The notes below the pieces were generated by a model, which worked only from the letters and a program-made list of their open reading frames with translations, ran no database searches and had not been told where the DNA came from. Positions 36,211 through 44,249 of a stretch of 64,000 nt of DNA are shown in pieces. Numbering within the stretch: the first letter of the stretch is position 1; the number at the start of each line of letters is the position of its first letter. Source of the DNA: an uncultured Dehalococcoidia bacterium (GTDB lineage Bacteria; Chloroflexota; Dehalococcoidia; Lucifugimonadales; Australimonadaceae); contig OY282355.1 in the NCBI GenBank assembly GCA_958295525.1, positions 2,351,931 to 2,415,930 of the forward strand. The letters run 5' to 3'. Both the position numbers and the translations under genes were made by a program.

Positions 36211-36780
36211 TTACCCGCTCACGCGGGTCACGTACTCGCCGGAGCGCGTGTCCACGCGCACCTTCTCGCCGGCGCTCACGAACATTGGCACGGTCACGCG
36301 GATGCCCGTCTCGAGCGTCGCGGGCTTCCCGCCCCCGGACGCCGTGTCGCCCTTGTAGCCCGGCGGCGTCTCGGCCACCAAGAGGTCTACGGTGGTCGGC
36401 ATCTCCACCATAATGGGCTTTTCGCGGTGGAAGACGAGTTCGCAGTCCGTCTGATCCACGAGGTAGTCGGAGGCGTCGCCGACCACGTCCTTGCCGACTT
36501 CGTACTGATCGTAGGAGGAAGCGTCCATAAACGTGTAGACGCCCTCGGCCTCGTAGAGGAAGGTGCAGTCGCGGTTTTCGACGGGGGCCTTCGTGAGTTT
36601 GATGCCGTAGCCGGAGAACGACTTGTCGAGCAACTGGCCGGTCAGCAGGTTCCGCATCTTGATGTGATAGACGGGCGCGCGCTGCTGCATCTTCTGCTGG
36701 TAGTACTCCTCCACTTTGTAGGGCGCTCCGTCCATCTCGATGGTCGCGCCGCGGCGGAGGTCTCCGAACTCCATAACCAT
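36211..36780 (-). CDS. efp: Elongation factor P with an atypical tip loop
   Basis: 189 aa, three beta-barrel domains. Binds ribosomes stalled at polyproline stretches. The loop that normally holds the modified residue (KPGKGQA in E. coli, Lys34) reads K30-M-Q-Q-R-A-P36 here; ungapped alignment puts Gln33 at the Lys34 place, with Arg34 next. So the EpmAB-type Lys substrate is missing. The C-terminal part (TASGGGKPATLETGIRVTVP then MFVSAGEKVRVDTRSGEYV) is normal. Lies in the aroQ-pepP-efp order common in bacteria. Confidence 0.93.
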   Translation of the reverse strand: MVMEFGDLRRGATIEMDGAPYKVEEYYQQKMQQRAPVYHIKMRNLLTGQLLDKSFSGYGIKLTKAPVENRDCTFLYEAEGVYTFMDASSYDQYEVGKDVVGDASDYLVDQTDCELVFHREKPIMVEMPTTVDLLVAETPPGYKGDTASGGGKPATLETGIRVTVPMFVSAGEKVRVDTRSGEYVTRVSG

Positions 36781-36792
36781 AGGAACTCCTTG

Positions 36793-37893
36793 CTAGACGG
36801 GAACGACGTCCCGCTTGTGGGCCTTGGTGAGCACGCGGGCGCGTCCGTTCTCCATTACGACGAGGTCTTCGATGCGGACGCCCCCCCATCCGGTGATGTA
36901 TATCCCGGGCTCGACGCTGAAAACCATGCCGTCTTCTATCGTATCGTCGGACAGCGGGCTGACGCGGGGCAACTCGTGGACGGCGACGCCGATGCCGTGG
37001 CCGAGGCCGTGGCCGAAATTGTCGCCGTAGCCCGCCTCCGCGATGACGCCGCGGGCGATGCCGTCCACCTCGGCCCCGGTCATTCCGGCGGCGGCTCCGG
37101 CCTCCGCCGCTTCCTGCGCCGCCAGCGCCGCATCGTAGACCTCGCGGAAGCGGGGGCTGGCTTCGCCGAGAACGAACGCGCGGGTGATGTCGCTGCAGTA
37201 GCCGTCGTAGAGCGCGCCGGTGTCGATATAGACGCCGTCTCCGCGCTCCAGTTCGCGGTTGGTGGGGCTGTGGTGGGCTTTCGCCCCGTTCGGCCCGGAG
37301 GCGACGATCGTAGGGAACGAGAGTCCGTCCGCCCCGAATTCGCGCATCGCCCGCTCAATGTCCCAGGCGACCTGCCGCTCGGTCATCCCGGGACGGAGCG
37401 CCGCGCCGACGGTTTCGACCGCTTCGTCGGCGATGGCGATCGCTTTGGCGAGAAGTTCTATCTCGCGCGCGTCTTTGACGGCGCGGAGACGGTCGGCCAT
37501 TCCGCCGGTGGGAACGAATTCCGGCTGCGGCGCGAGGTCTTCGACCCGCTTGCTCAGGCTTCCGAGGAGCGCGACGGACACCGCGTCGTCCTCGAATCCG
37601 ATCCGGCGCGCCCCGGATTCGCCGGCGGCGTTCTCCAGCCAGCGGTCTTCCCCCGTGAGCCTGACGATGCGGAAGTCCGGCGCCTGCTCGCCCGCCTGCT
37701 CCGTGTAGCGGGAATCCGTCGCGAGGAGCGCGTCGCTCCGCGTGATCCAGAGGCAGCCGTGCGTGCCGCGAAACCCCGAAAAGTAGGCGACGTTCTTGCT
37801 GGGGCAGCGCTCCGTGTTGAAGATCAGCATCGCGTCGAGGCCGTCCTCGGCCATGCGGCCGCGGAGGCGGGAGAGGCGGGATTCGGCGCTCAT
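36793..37893 (-). CDS. M24 family Xaa-Pro peptidase
   Basis: 366 aa. N-terminal creatinase-like domain (residues 1-130) and C-terminal pita-bread domain with the dinuclear metal ligands: DTGALYDGYCSDITRAF (two Asp), GHGLGHGIGVAVHE (His), FSVEPGIYI (Glu) and GGVRIEDLVV (Glu). Cleaves Xaa-Pro bonds. Positioned between aroQ and efp as in many bacteria, and its start overlaps the aroQ stop. Confidence 0.92.
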   Translation of the reverse strand: MSAESRLSRLRGRMAEDGLDAMLIFNTERCPSKNVAYFSGFRGTHGCLWITRSDALLATDSRYTEQAGEQAPDFRIVRLTGEDRWLENAAGESGARRIGFEDDAVSVALLGSLSKRVEDLAPQPEFVPTGGMADRLRAVKDAREIELLAKAIAIADEAVETVGAALRPGMTERQVAWDIERAMREFGADGLSFPTIVASGPNGAKAHHSPTNRELERGDGVYIDTGALYDGYCSDITRAFVLGEASPRFREVYDAALAAQEAAEAGAAAGMTGAEVDGIARGVIAEAGYGDNFGHGLGHGIGVAVHELPRVSPLSDDTIEDGMVFSVEPGIYITGWGGVRIEDLVVMENGRARVLTKAHKRDVVPV

Positions 37894-38327
37894 CGGGCGT
37901 TCTCCTCTTCCACGAGGTATTCCAGCGCGAGCGTGTAGCCGCGAACGCCGAGCCCGCTGATGATCCCGCGCGCGACCGGAGCCGTGAGCGAGACGCGGCG
38001 GAACTCCTCCCGCGCGTGGATGTTGGTGATGTGCGTCTCAACGACCGGCGCGTCGAACGAGGCGATGCAGTCGCGCAACGCGACGCTCGTGTGCGTCAGG
38101 CCGCCGCCGTTGAGGATAACCCCGGACGCGCCCGGCGCGTTGGCGTGCAGGTAGTCCAAAATCGCGCCTTCCGAGTTGGATTGGAAGAAGTCCACCTCCG
38201 CGCCGAGTTCCGCCGCGCGCTCGCGGACGGCGCGCTCGACGTCGGCGAGCGTCGCTCCGCCGTAGACGGCGGGCTCGCGCCGCCCAAGCGCGTTGAGGTT
38301 GGGGCCGTTCACGACGAGGATGGTCAT
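37890..38327 (-). CDS. aroQ: Type II 3-dehydroquinate dehydratase
   Basis: 145 aa; third step of the shikimate pathway. VNGPNLNALGRREPAVYG, FFQSNSEGAILDYLHA, and ETHITNIHAREEFR are standard. The substrate loop reads NGGGLTHTSVAL where the family usually has NPGAYTHTSIAL; the catalytic His is kept but Pro and Tyr are replaced. Six nt after xerC/D, overlapping the M24 peptidase. Confidence 0.92.
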   Translation of the reverse strand: MTILVVNGPNLNALGRREPAVYGGATLADVERAVRERAAELGAEVDFFQSNSEGAILDYLHANAPGASGVILNGGGLTHTSVALRDCIASFDAPVVETHITNIHAREEFRRVSLTAPVARGIISGLGVRGYTLALEYLVEEENAR

Positions 38328-38333
38328 TTTGCG

Positions 38334-39395
38334 TCAGTTCTCTTCGGCGGCGCCGTCCGCCCCGGCGGAGTGCGCGAGCGGATGGGCGGCGAGGTAGGCG
38401 CGCCGCGCCTCGTTCCGGCTAACGTGAGTGTACACCTGCGTCGCGCTCGGCGTTGCGTGGCCGAGGAGTTCCTGAACGATGCGGAGGTCGGCGCCCCCGT
38501 CCAGCAGATGAGTGGCGTAACTGTGGCGGAGCGTGTGCGGGTGAACGTCCTCGCGCAGGCCGCTGCGCCGCGCGTAGCGTCCCACGATGCGCTGAATGGA
38601 GCGGGCGCTGAGCCTGCCGCCCCGCGCGTTGCGGAAGAGAGGCGCCGCGCCCTGCCTGGGCCCCTCCTGCCCGTCGAGGTGGGCGCGGACGGCGTCGAGG
38701 GCTTTCGTTCCAAGCGGCGCCTGGCGCTCTTTCGCGCCCTTGCCCCAAATGCGGACCGTGCGCTCCTCCAAGTTGACGTTCTCGAGGTCGAGGCCGGACG
38801 CCTCGCTGACGCGGAGGCCGCAGCCGTAGAGCAACTCCAGGAGGGCGGCGTCGCGGAGGGCGTTGGGCTCGTCCTTTCCGCCGCCGGGCGATTCGACGAG
38901 GCGGGCGGCCTCGGGAACGGACACGAGATCAGGAAGCCTGCGCTCGTGTTTCGGCGTGAGCCTGCCCATCAGCGTGGAGTTGGGCCGCCAAATGGGAGCG
39001 TCGGGCAGCAGGCCCCGCTCGATCAGATAGCGCATAAACGAACGCAGGGACGCGAGCATGCGGTGGACGCTCGCCCGCGAGTGGCCCCGGCTTCCGGCGG
39101 CGCGCCCGCTCTCGACCGGGCGGCGCTCCAGCAGCCACGCCACGTAGTCGCGGACGAGGCTGCGGTATTCGCGGGCGATGGCCGCGTCTCCGCCCCGGCG
39201 GATGAAGGCGCTCAGCGTTGCGGCGTCCGCGCCGAGTTCGATGTCCTGCTCCGCGAGGTACTGCGTGAAAGGCGCGACGTCGGCGGCGTAGTTGCGGACG
39301 GTGGCGTCCGAAATCGCCCGCGTGGAGCGCAGGTTGCGCTCGTATTCGGCGACGAGCGGTTCGCGGTCGGGGGCATTGCCGGCGACGGATTCCAT
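38334..39395 (-). CDS. Tyrosine recombinase XerC/XerD
   Basis: 353 aa. N-terminal SAM-like core-binding domain (to about residue 155) and C-terminal catalytic domain with Arg in LYGCGLRVSEASGLDL, Lys in WGKGAKERQAPLG, HTLRHSYATHLLDGGADL (H-x-x-R), LGHA and Tyr in TQVYTHVS. About 50 residues longer than typical XerC/D, mostly in linkers. It heads a housekeeping operon and has no adjacent phage genes, so chromosome dimer resolution is the likely role. Confidence 0.92.
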   Translation of the reverse strand: MESVAGNAPDREPLVAEYERNLRSTRAISDATVRNYAADVAPFTQYLAEQDIELGADAATLSAFIRRGGDAAIAREYRSLVRDYVAWLLERRPVESGRAAGSRGHSRASVHRMLASLRSFMRYLIERGLLPDAPIWRPNSTLMGRLTPKHERRLPDLVSVPEAARLVESPGGGKDEPNALRDAALLELLYGCGLRVSEASGLDLENVNLEERTVRIWGKGAKERQAPLGTKALDAVRAHLDGQEGPRQGAAPLFRNARGGRLSARSIQRIVGRYARRSGLREDVHPHTLRHSYATHLLDGGADLRIVQELLGHATPSATQVYTHVSRNEARRAYLAAHPLAHSAGADGAAEEN

Positions 39396-39467
39396 TACGG
39401 GGGATTATATCCCCGCCCGCCGGATGCCGCCACCGCTTAGGAGAGCCCGCTTACGGGAAGCGCGCGT

Positions 39468-40011
39468 CTAGCCGCGGCCGTCTCTCCCTTTTCGCGGAGC
39501 GGAGTGGCCGGGAGCGCGCCGCCCATCGAGTCTGAGGATGGCGAGCGCTTGGTTCCTGTATGCAGGGTTGGTCGGCGGCTCCAAGTCTTTGGGGAGCGCC
39601 TTGTCAGCCTCTCGGAGAACTTGGATGAACCGCTGCATGTCTCCTCGCAACGCTTCAATCTCTTCAGGCGACCGGGTATCGTTGTAGAAGTTCCTATGCG
39701 AAGTGTCCGACAGGCGCCCGAACAGCGTCCGCGCCTCCGGCATTCCGCTCTGCTCGGCGATGTAGAAAGCGATGGTGGTGAGCGCGTCGTGCGTGAAGGC
39801 CGGCCACCCCCGGCGGCGCGCGACTCCTTTCAAGGCGTGTGCCACGGCGCCCCAGGCTTCCTCTGAGGACACAACCCGCTCTCCGTCGCGCAGCGTCTTT
39901 CCCGAACGTCGGCGGAGCCGGGCGCTGCGCGCGGAAATGCGTCTCAATCGGAGGGACGCTTGCCAGCCAATCGTCGAACGGCGGGGCTAGGGGCTTGACC
40001 TTCGTGACCAC
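39468..40011 (-). pseudogene. PaREP1/HEPN-like protein, apparently frameshifted near its 5' end
   Basis: The main part (39468-39947 region) encodes GERVVSSEEAWGAVAHALKG, RRGWPAFTHDALTTIAFYIA and SHRNFYNDTRSPEEIEALRG, matching the PaREP1 helical family, related to HEPN. In this frame only a TTG start without ribosome site is available. One frame over, a GTG at 40011 with GGAGG at good spacing opens VVTKVKPLAPPFDDWLASVP then PIETHFRAQR, which would join the first frame after a one-base change near 39920. So the gene is either recently inactivated or affected by a sequencing error. Confidence 0.6.
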
Positions 40012-40130
40012 CTGAGACCTCCAAGACCGCGAGGCCATGGTGCCACGACCTCGGAGCGGCTCCGCCGCCCCTTACCCAACCCCGGCGGGCTCGTCGGCCT
40101 CGCCCCTTTGACGCGGCGCGCGCAGCGCCC

Positions 40131-40266
40131 CGTCTCCAAAGCGCCCCCTGCTCCGTCATTCCCGCGAAAGCGGGAACCTACTGGTGCATGGAAGTTATGC
40201 ACCTTCTCGCTCCCATCGCCGTTCCGCCCCCCTGTCCCGTCGTTCCCGCCTACGCGGGGAATCCAG
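40131..40266. repeat. Repeat pair left of the GmrSD gene
   Basis: 40131-40185 repeats 5963-6019 almost exactly. 40217-40266 is a second, extended copy of the palindromic element in reverse orientation; it matches the reverse complement of 42092-42142 over its whole 50 bp, not only in the palindromic core. The rest of the 40039-40354 gap shows no gene. Confidence 0.8.
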
Positions 40267-40283
40267 CGGGTGCAGAGAGGGGC

Positions 40284-40312
40284 TTGACAGAGAGGCGATA
40301 GCTAGGTAAGGT
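40284..40312 (+). promoter_or_regulatory. Probable promoter of the GmrSD gene
   Basis: TTGACA (40284-40289), 17-bp spacer, TAAGGT (40307-40312), inside the repeat-bracketed segment and about 45 nt before the gene. Confidence 0.55.
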
Positions 40313-40354
40313 TAGCGGACGATGACAGAGACGGGAATCTGATGCGAGGACGGT

Positions 40355-42052
40355 ATGATGCTTGACATCCAGCCTAAACACCTCCGGCTAAGGGAGCTGA
40401 TGCAGAATCGGCTCTTCAGGATTCCTGACTACCAGCGAAACTACAGCTGGGGAAGGAAGCAGCGGCAAGAGCTGTTTGAGGACATCAGACAAGTTTACCA
40501 GAAAGGGGACGATCGCTTGCATTTCATGGCCACCTTAGTGGGGCTGCGCCGTGGGGAGTTGAAAATCGGAACAGATGAGCACTCCGTCGTTGAGATCGTC
40601 GACGGGCAACAGCGGATCACAACATTAGTCGTCTTGCTCAAGGCCATCGCCAATGCCATGCGCCCTTCGACTCTCGAAGAGGCCATCAAAAGAGAGATAG
40701 CCTCCATGCTTGTGAAGGACGACGAGGCAACGCTGCTATTGCTTCAGACCAACCATGACACAAGTGGGCACTTCACGACGTATATGCGGAAGGGAACCCA
40801 TACCGCTTCCAGTGCGGCGACGACTTTTGCCGACCGTGAGATATTGGCGGCAATGGAAGAATGCGAAGAGTTTGTTGCGAAGTGGCTACGAGATGGCTAC
40901 GATCTGGGAGAACTAGTGTGGCTTCTGAAAAACAGGTTATCTTTTGTATTCCATGAAGTCGGTGACGAAAAATTGGTCTACACCGTGTTTGAGGTTTTGA
41001 ACAGCCGAGGGTTAGAAGTGTCATGGTTCGACAGCCTCAAAAGCATGCTCATGGCGAATGTTTTCGAGAGCACAGCAGAGAACAAAATCGAGATTATCAA
41101 TGAAGTGCATTGGGAATGGGCGGAGATATACCGGATCGTTGGCCTTCGCCTGGGGCTAAGTGACGAATCCATGAGGGTGTCTGCAACCCTCCGGGCACCG
41201 AATCGTCCTTATAGGCCACTAAGTGCAGAAGACGCAGCGCGAGTGCTCAACGAACGCTCTTTGCATGGCCCTAATGCTATTGTAGAAACGACGAGTTGGT
41301 TAAAGGAGGTCACAAGCACCCTGAACACAATAGAGGCAGACCGAAGAATCAGCGGAGTCACAAGTATATTGCAAGCCCGAATGGTCGCTGCGGCGATATA
41401 TCTCCGGTCGGATATCAGTGCTGAACAACGGAATGGCCTGCTTCGGAAATGGGAGAACGTAACCTTCCGTGTGTACGGATGCTATGGAGAAGATGCGCGC
41501 AAGCGTGTTGGTGATTATGTTAGCCTCGCATGGGATATTGCACATGCCCTACCTGCGGAAGACATTGTCACTCGATTGACTGATATCGGGATGCAATTCC
41601 CTATAGACAGGGCGATAGAACGGCTTCCGGAAACTGTTTGCAACACTGACTGGAGTACTCAGCTGCATTATTTCTTCCGGAGGTATGAAGAGCATTTGTC
41701 GGCTCAAGCTGGGCAAAAATTCAATTCTGAACAGTGGAATCGCATTTGGGAGAAGACTAACTCCGACTCAATTGAACACATACGTCCTCAGAACGAATGG
41801 AGCAATAGCGAAGACTCGAGAGTGCACAGCCTCGGCAACTTAATGATTCTTCCTCCTGGTTTAAACTCGAAATTGCAGGATAAGCCTGTCACTGAAAAGG
41901 CCAAAGCATACCGAGAAACAGGACTTCTTCTTGCAAACGAAATAGCGAATTTCGTAGCGGAAATGCGTATTAAATCGCATTGGACCCTCGCGGCAATAGA
42001 GGCGCGTGAGAAATCGCTTCTGAAGTGGGCACGGCAGGAATGGGCGGACTAG
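40355..42052 (+). CDS. GmrSD-type (DUF262 + DUF1524) restriction endonuclease
   Basis: 565 aa. N-terminal DUF262/GmrS ParB-like NTPase domain with FRIPDYQRNYSWGRKQ and VEIVDGQQRITTLVVLL; C-terminal DUF1524/GmrD HNH nuclease domain with SIEHIRPQNEW (His475) and HSLGNLMILPPGLNSKL (His491, Asn495). GmrSD enzymes are type IV systems that cut DNA carrying modified, often glucosylated, bases; single-chain fusions are common. Codon use is far more AT-rich than any neighbour, pointing to acquisition from another genome, and inverted repeats bracket the gene. ATGs at 40355 and 40358 are both possible; AGGA at 40347 slightly favours the second. Confidence 0.9.
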   Translation: MMLDIQPKHLRLRELMQNRLFRIPDYQRNYSWGRKQRQELFEDIRQVYQKGDDRLHFMATLVGLRRGELKIGTDEHSVVEIVDGQQRITTLVVLLKAIANAMRPSTLEEAIKREIASMLVKDDEATLLLLQTNHDTSGHFTTYMRKGTHTASSAATTFADREILAAMEECEEFVAKWLRDGYDLGELVWLLKNRLSFVFHEVGDEKLVYTVFEVLNSRGLEVSWFDSLKSMLMANVFESTAENKIEIINEVHWEWAEIYRIVGLRLGLSDESMRVSATLRAPNRPYRPLSAEDAARVLNERSLHGPNAIVETTSWLKEVTSTLNTIEADRRISGVTSILQARMVAAAIYLRSDISAEQRNGLLRKWENVTFRVYGCYGEDARKRVGDYVSLAWDIAHALPAEDIVTRLTDIGMQFPIDRAIERLPETVCNTDWSTQLHYFFRRYEEHLSAQAGQKFNSEQWNRIWEKTNSDSIEHIRPQNEWSNSEDSRVHSLGNLMILPPGLNSKLQDKPVTEKAKAYRETGLLLANEIANFVAEMRIKSHWTLAAIEAREKSLLKWARQEWAD

Positions 42053-42091
42053 CTAGCCTCAATTAGGTTGGCGTTTCCCCTTCCTCCCCCA

Positions 42092-42197
42092 CTGGATTCC
42101 CGCCTACGCGGGAACGATGGGACAGGGGGCGAAGGAACGGCGATGCGCGGCGCGCCCTGTCCAGGGGGGCGGGGTTCCCGCCTGCGCGGGAATGACG
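42092..42197. repeat. Repeat pair right of the GmrSD gene
   Basis: 42092-42142 is an extended copy of the palindromic element, forward orientation, mirror partner of 40217-40266. A second short copy (GTTCCCGCCTGCGCGGGAAT core) is at 42174-42194, just before the promoter region of the next gene. Confidence 0.8.
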
Positions 42198-42233
42198 GTA
42201 TGCTAGAAGGCGATTACGGAGGAGGTTCGATCA

Positions 42234-43346
42234 ATGCAAACCCCAATCCCGTGCGTGTTTATGCGGGGCGGCACCTCACGAGGGCCCTTCTTCCTCGCGT
42301 CCGATCTGCCGGACGATCCGGAGACGCGCGACAACGCGCTGCTGGCCGTGATGGGCTCGCCCGACGACCGCCAGATAGACGGACTCGGCGGCGCCGACCC
42401 GCTCACGAGCAAAGTCGCCATCGTCGGGCCGCCCACCCGGACGGACTGCGACGTCGACTACTTGTTCGCGCAGGTCGTGGTCAACGAGGCGGTGGTGGAC
42501 GTCAGCCCCAACTGCGGCAATATGCTCGCGGGCGTCGGGCCGTTCGCCATCGAGCAAGGTCTCATTCCCGCGAACGACGGCGAAACCGAGGTCCGCATTC
42601 ATATGGTCAACTCCGGCGACAAGGCGGTCGCGCGCATCCTCACCCCGGGCGGGCGCGTCCAATATCAGGGCGAGGCGCGCATAGACGGCGTGCCGGGCTC
42701 CGCCGCGCCGATTATGATCGACGTCGAGGACACGGCGGGCTCCTTCTGCGGCGCGCTCTTTCCGACAGGGAACCGCGCCGACGTGGTGGACGGCGTGGAG
42801 TGCTCGCTGATGGACAACGGCATGCCCGTCGTTGCGATGCGCGCCGCCGACTTGGGGCGGACGGGATACGAGACGCGCGACGAACTGAACGCCGACGCCG
42901 AACTCAAGGAGCGCATCGAGCGCATCCGCCTGCAGGCCGGCCATTTGATGAACCTCGGCGACGTGACCGACAACGTCGTGCCCAAGATGTTCCTCCTCGC
43001 GCCGCCGGTCAGCGGAGGGGCGATTTGCACGCGCTCCTACATTCCGAAAGTCGCCCATGCCTCCATCGGCGTGCTCGCGGCGGTGACGGTCGCCACGGCG
43101 GCGGTCTTCCCCGGAACGACCGCCTACGGCTACGCCGTCCGCCCGGAAGGCGCGCGCAAACAACTGGAGTTGGAGCACCCCACCGGCTACTTCACGGTGG
43201 AGTTGGAAGTGAGCGGCGGCGAGGACGAGCCGCGCGTCGAGCGGGCCGCGCTCCTCAGAACGGCGCGTAAACTGATGGAAGGCGAGGTGTTCGTTCCGTC
43301 CGAAGTCTGGGCGGGCAAGGACGCCCTCGCAGGAGCAATAGCGTAA
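42234..43346 (+). CDS. PrpF-family isomerase, probable 4-oxalomesaconate tautomerase
   Basis: 370 aa, diaminopimelate-epimerase-like fold. PCVFMRGGTSRGPFF at the start, VSPNCGNMLAGVGPFA and the cysteine-containing motifs are typical of PrpF/GalD/LigU. These catalyse allylic isomerisation of tricarboxylates such as 4-oxalomesaconate or aconitate. The next gene encodes a LigI-like 2-pyrone-4,6-dicarboxylate lactonase, whose product is 4-oxalomesaconate, so the LigU role in protocatechuate or gallate 4,5-cleavage is favoured. GGAGGAGG upstream of the ATG; TAATG overlap with the next gene. Confidence 0.87.
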   Translation: MQTPIPCVFMRGGTSRGPFFLASDLPDDPETRDNALLAVMGSPDDRQIDGLGGADPLTSKVAIVGPPTRTDCDVDYLFAQVVVNEAVVDVSPNCGNMLAGVGPFAIEQGLIPANDGETEVRIHMVNSGDKAVARILTPGGRVQYQGEARIDGVPGSAAPIMIDVEDTAGSFCGALFPTGNRADVVDGVECSLMDNGMPVVAMRAADLGRTGYETRDELNADAELKERIERIRLQAGHLMNLGDVTDNVVPKMFLLAPPVSGGAICTRSYIPKVAHASIGVLAAVTVATAAVFPGTTAYGYAVRPEGARKQLELEHPTGYFTVELEVSGGEDEPRVERAALLRTARKLMEGEVFVPSEVWAGKDALAGAIA

Positions 43347-44227
43347 TGGCGGAGCGCGAGATAAAGACGATTCCCGGCCCGGACCCCGACCCCAAGAAGC
43401 CGGACCTGCGGCTGCCCCCGGGCGCGTGCGACGCCCACTGCCACGTCTTCGGCCCGGCGGCGGCCTTTCCCTACCACCCGAACCGCGCCTACACGCCGCC
43501 CGACGCGCCGAAAGAGGCGCTCAAGGCGCTGCACGACCACCTGGGCTTGGAGCGGGCGGTCATCGTTCACGCGAGTTGCCACGGCGTCTATATGGACGCC
43601 ACGCTCGACGCCATCGCCTGGTCGGGCGGAGCGTATCGGGGGACGGCCATCGTGGAGCCCGAAATCGGCGACGCCGACCTCCGCCGCTATCACGAGGGCG
43701 GCATCCGCGCCGTCCGCTTCAACTTCGTGCGCCACTTGGAGAGCGTGCCGGAGCCGGCGGTCGTGCGGCGGATGGCCGACCGCGCCGCGGAGATGGGATG
43801 GCACCTCGTGGTGCACCTCGACGCGGAGGACATCGGGGAGTTGTCGCCGCTGCTGTTGGGGCTGCCCGTCCCGTTCGTGATAGACCACATGGCGCGCGTG
43901 AAGGCCGGCGACGGCTTGGAGCAGCCGCCGTTCCGCGAGTTGCTGCGCCTGATGGAGCGCCCGAACGCATGGGTGAAAATCTGCGGCGGCGAGCGCGTTT
44001 CGACCGAAGGCCCGCCGTTCACGGACGCCGTTCCGTTCGCGCAGGCGCTGATCGCCGCCGCGTCCGACCGCGTCCTCTGGGGCACCGACTTCCCGCACCC
44101 CAACGTCCGCTCGATGCCGAACGACGGCCATCTCGTTGACCTCTTCGGCCTCTACACGGACGACCCCGCGACGCAAAAGCGGATCCTCGTGGACAACCCT
44201 GATACGCTCTACTTCGGAGCGGCGTAG
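43346..44227 (+). CDS. 2-pyrone-4,6-dicarboxylate lactonase-like amidohydrolase
   Basis: 293 aa, amidohydrolase-2 TIM barrel. GACDAHCHVFGPAAAFPYHP at the N-terminus and LWGTDFPHPNVRSM near the C-terminus (catalytic Asp) closely match the LigI signature. LigI opens 2-pyrone-4,6-dicarboxylate to 4-oxalomesaconate without metal. The start codon overlaps the stop of the PrpF-type gene, which would act on that product. The ring-opening dioxygenase genes are not in the window. Confidence 0.86.
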   Translation: MAEREIKTIPGPDPDPKKPDLRLPPGACDAHCHVFGPAAAFPYHPNRAYTPPDAPKEALKALHDHLGLERAVIVHASCHGVYMDATLDAIAWSGGAYRGTAIVEPEIGDADLRRYHEGGIRAVRFNFVRHLESVPEPAVVRRMADRAAEMGWHLVVHLDAEDIGELSPLLLGLPVPFVIDHMARVKAGDGLEQPPFRELLRLMERPNAWVKICGGERVSTEGPPFTDAVPFAQALIAAASDRVLWGTDFPHPNVRSMPNDGHLVDLFGLYTDDPATQKRILVDNPDTLYFGAA

Positions 44228-44249
44228 GGGATGCGAGGGTAGGGGAGCG

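Noticed and set aside
38334-39395. Tyrosine recombinase as a sign of a prophage or integrative element
   Set aside because: It is the first gene of a housekeeping operon (aroQ, efp, xseAB), with XerC/D-like length and no phage genes around; chromosome resolution is the simpler reading.
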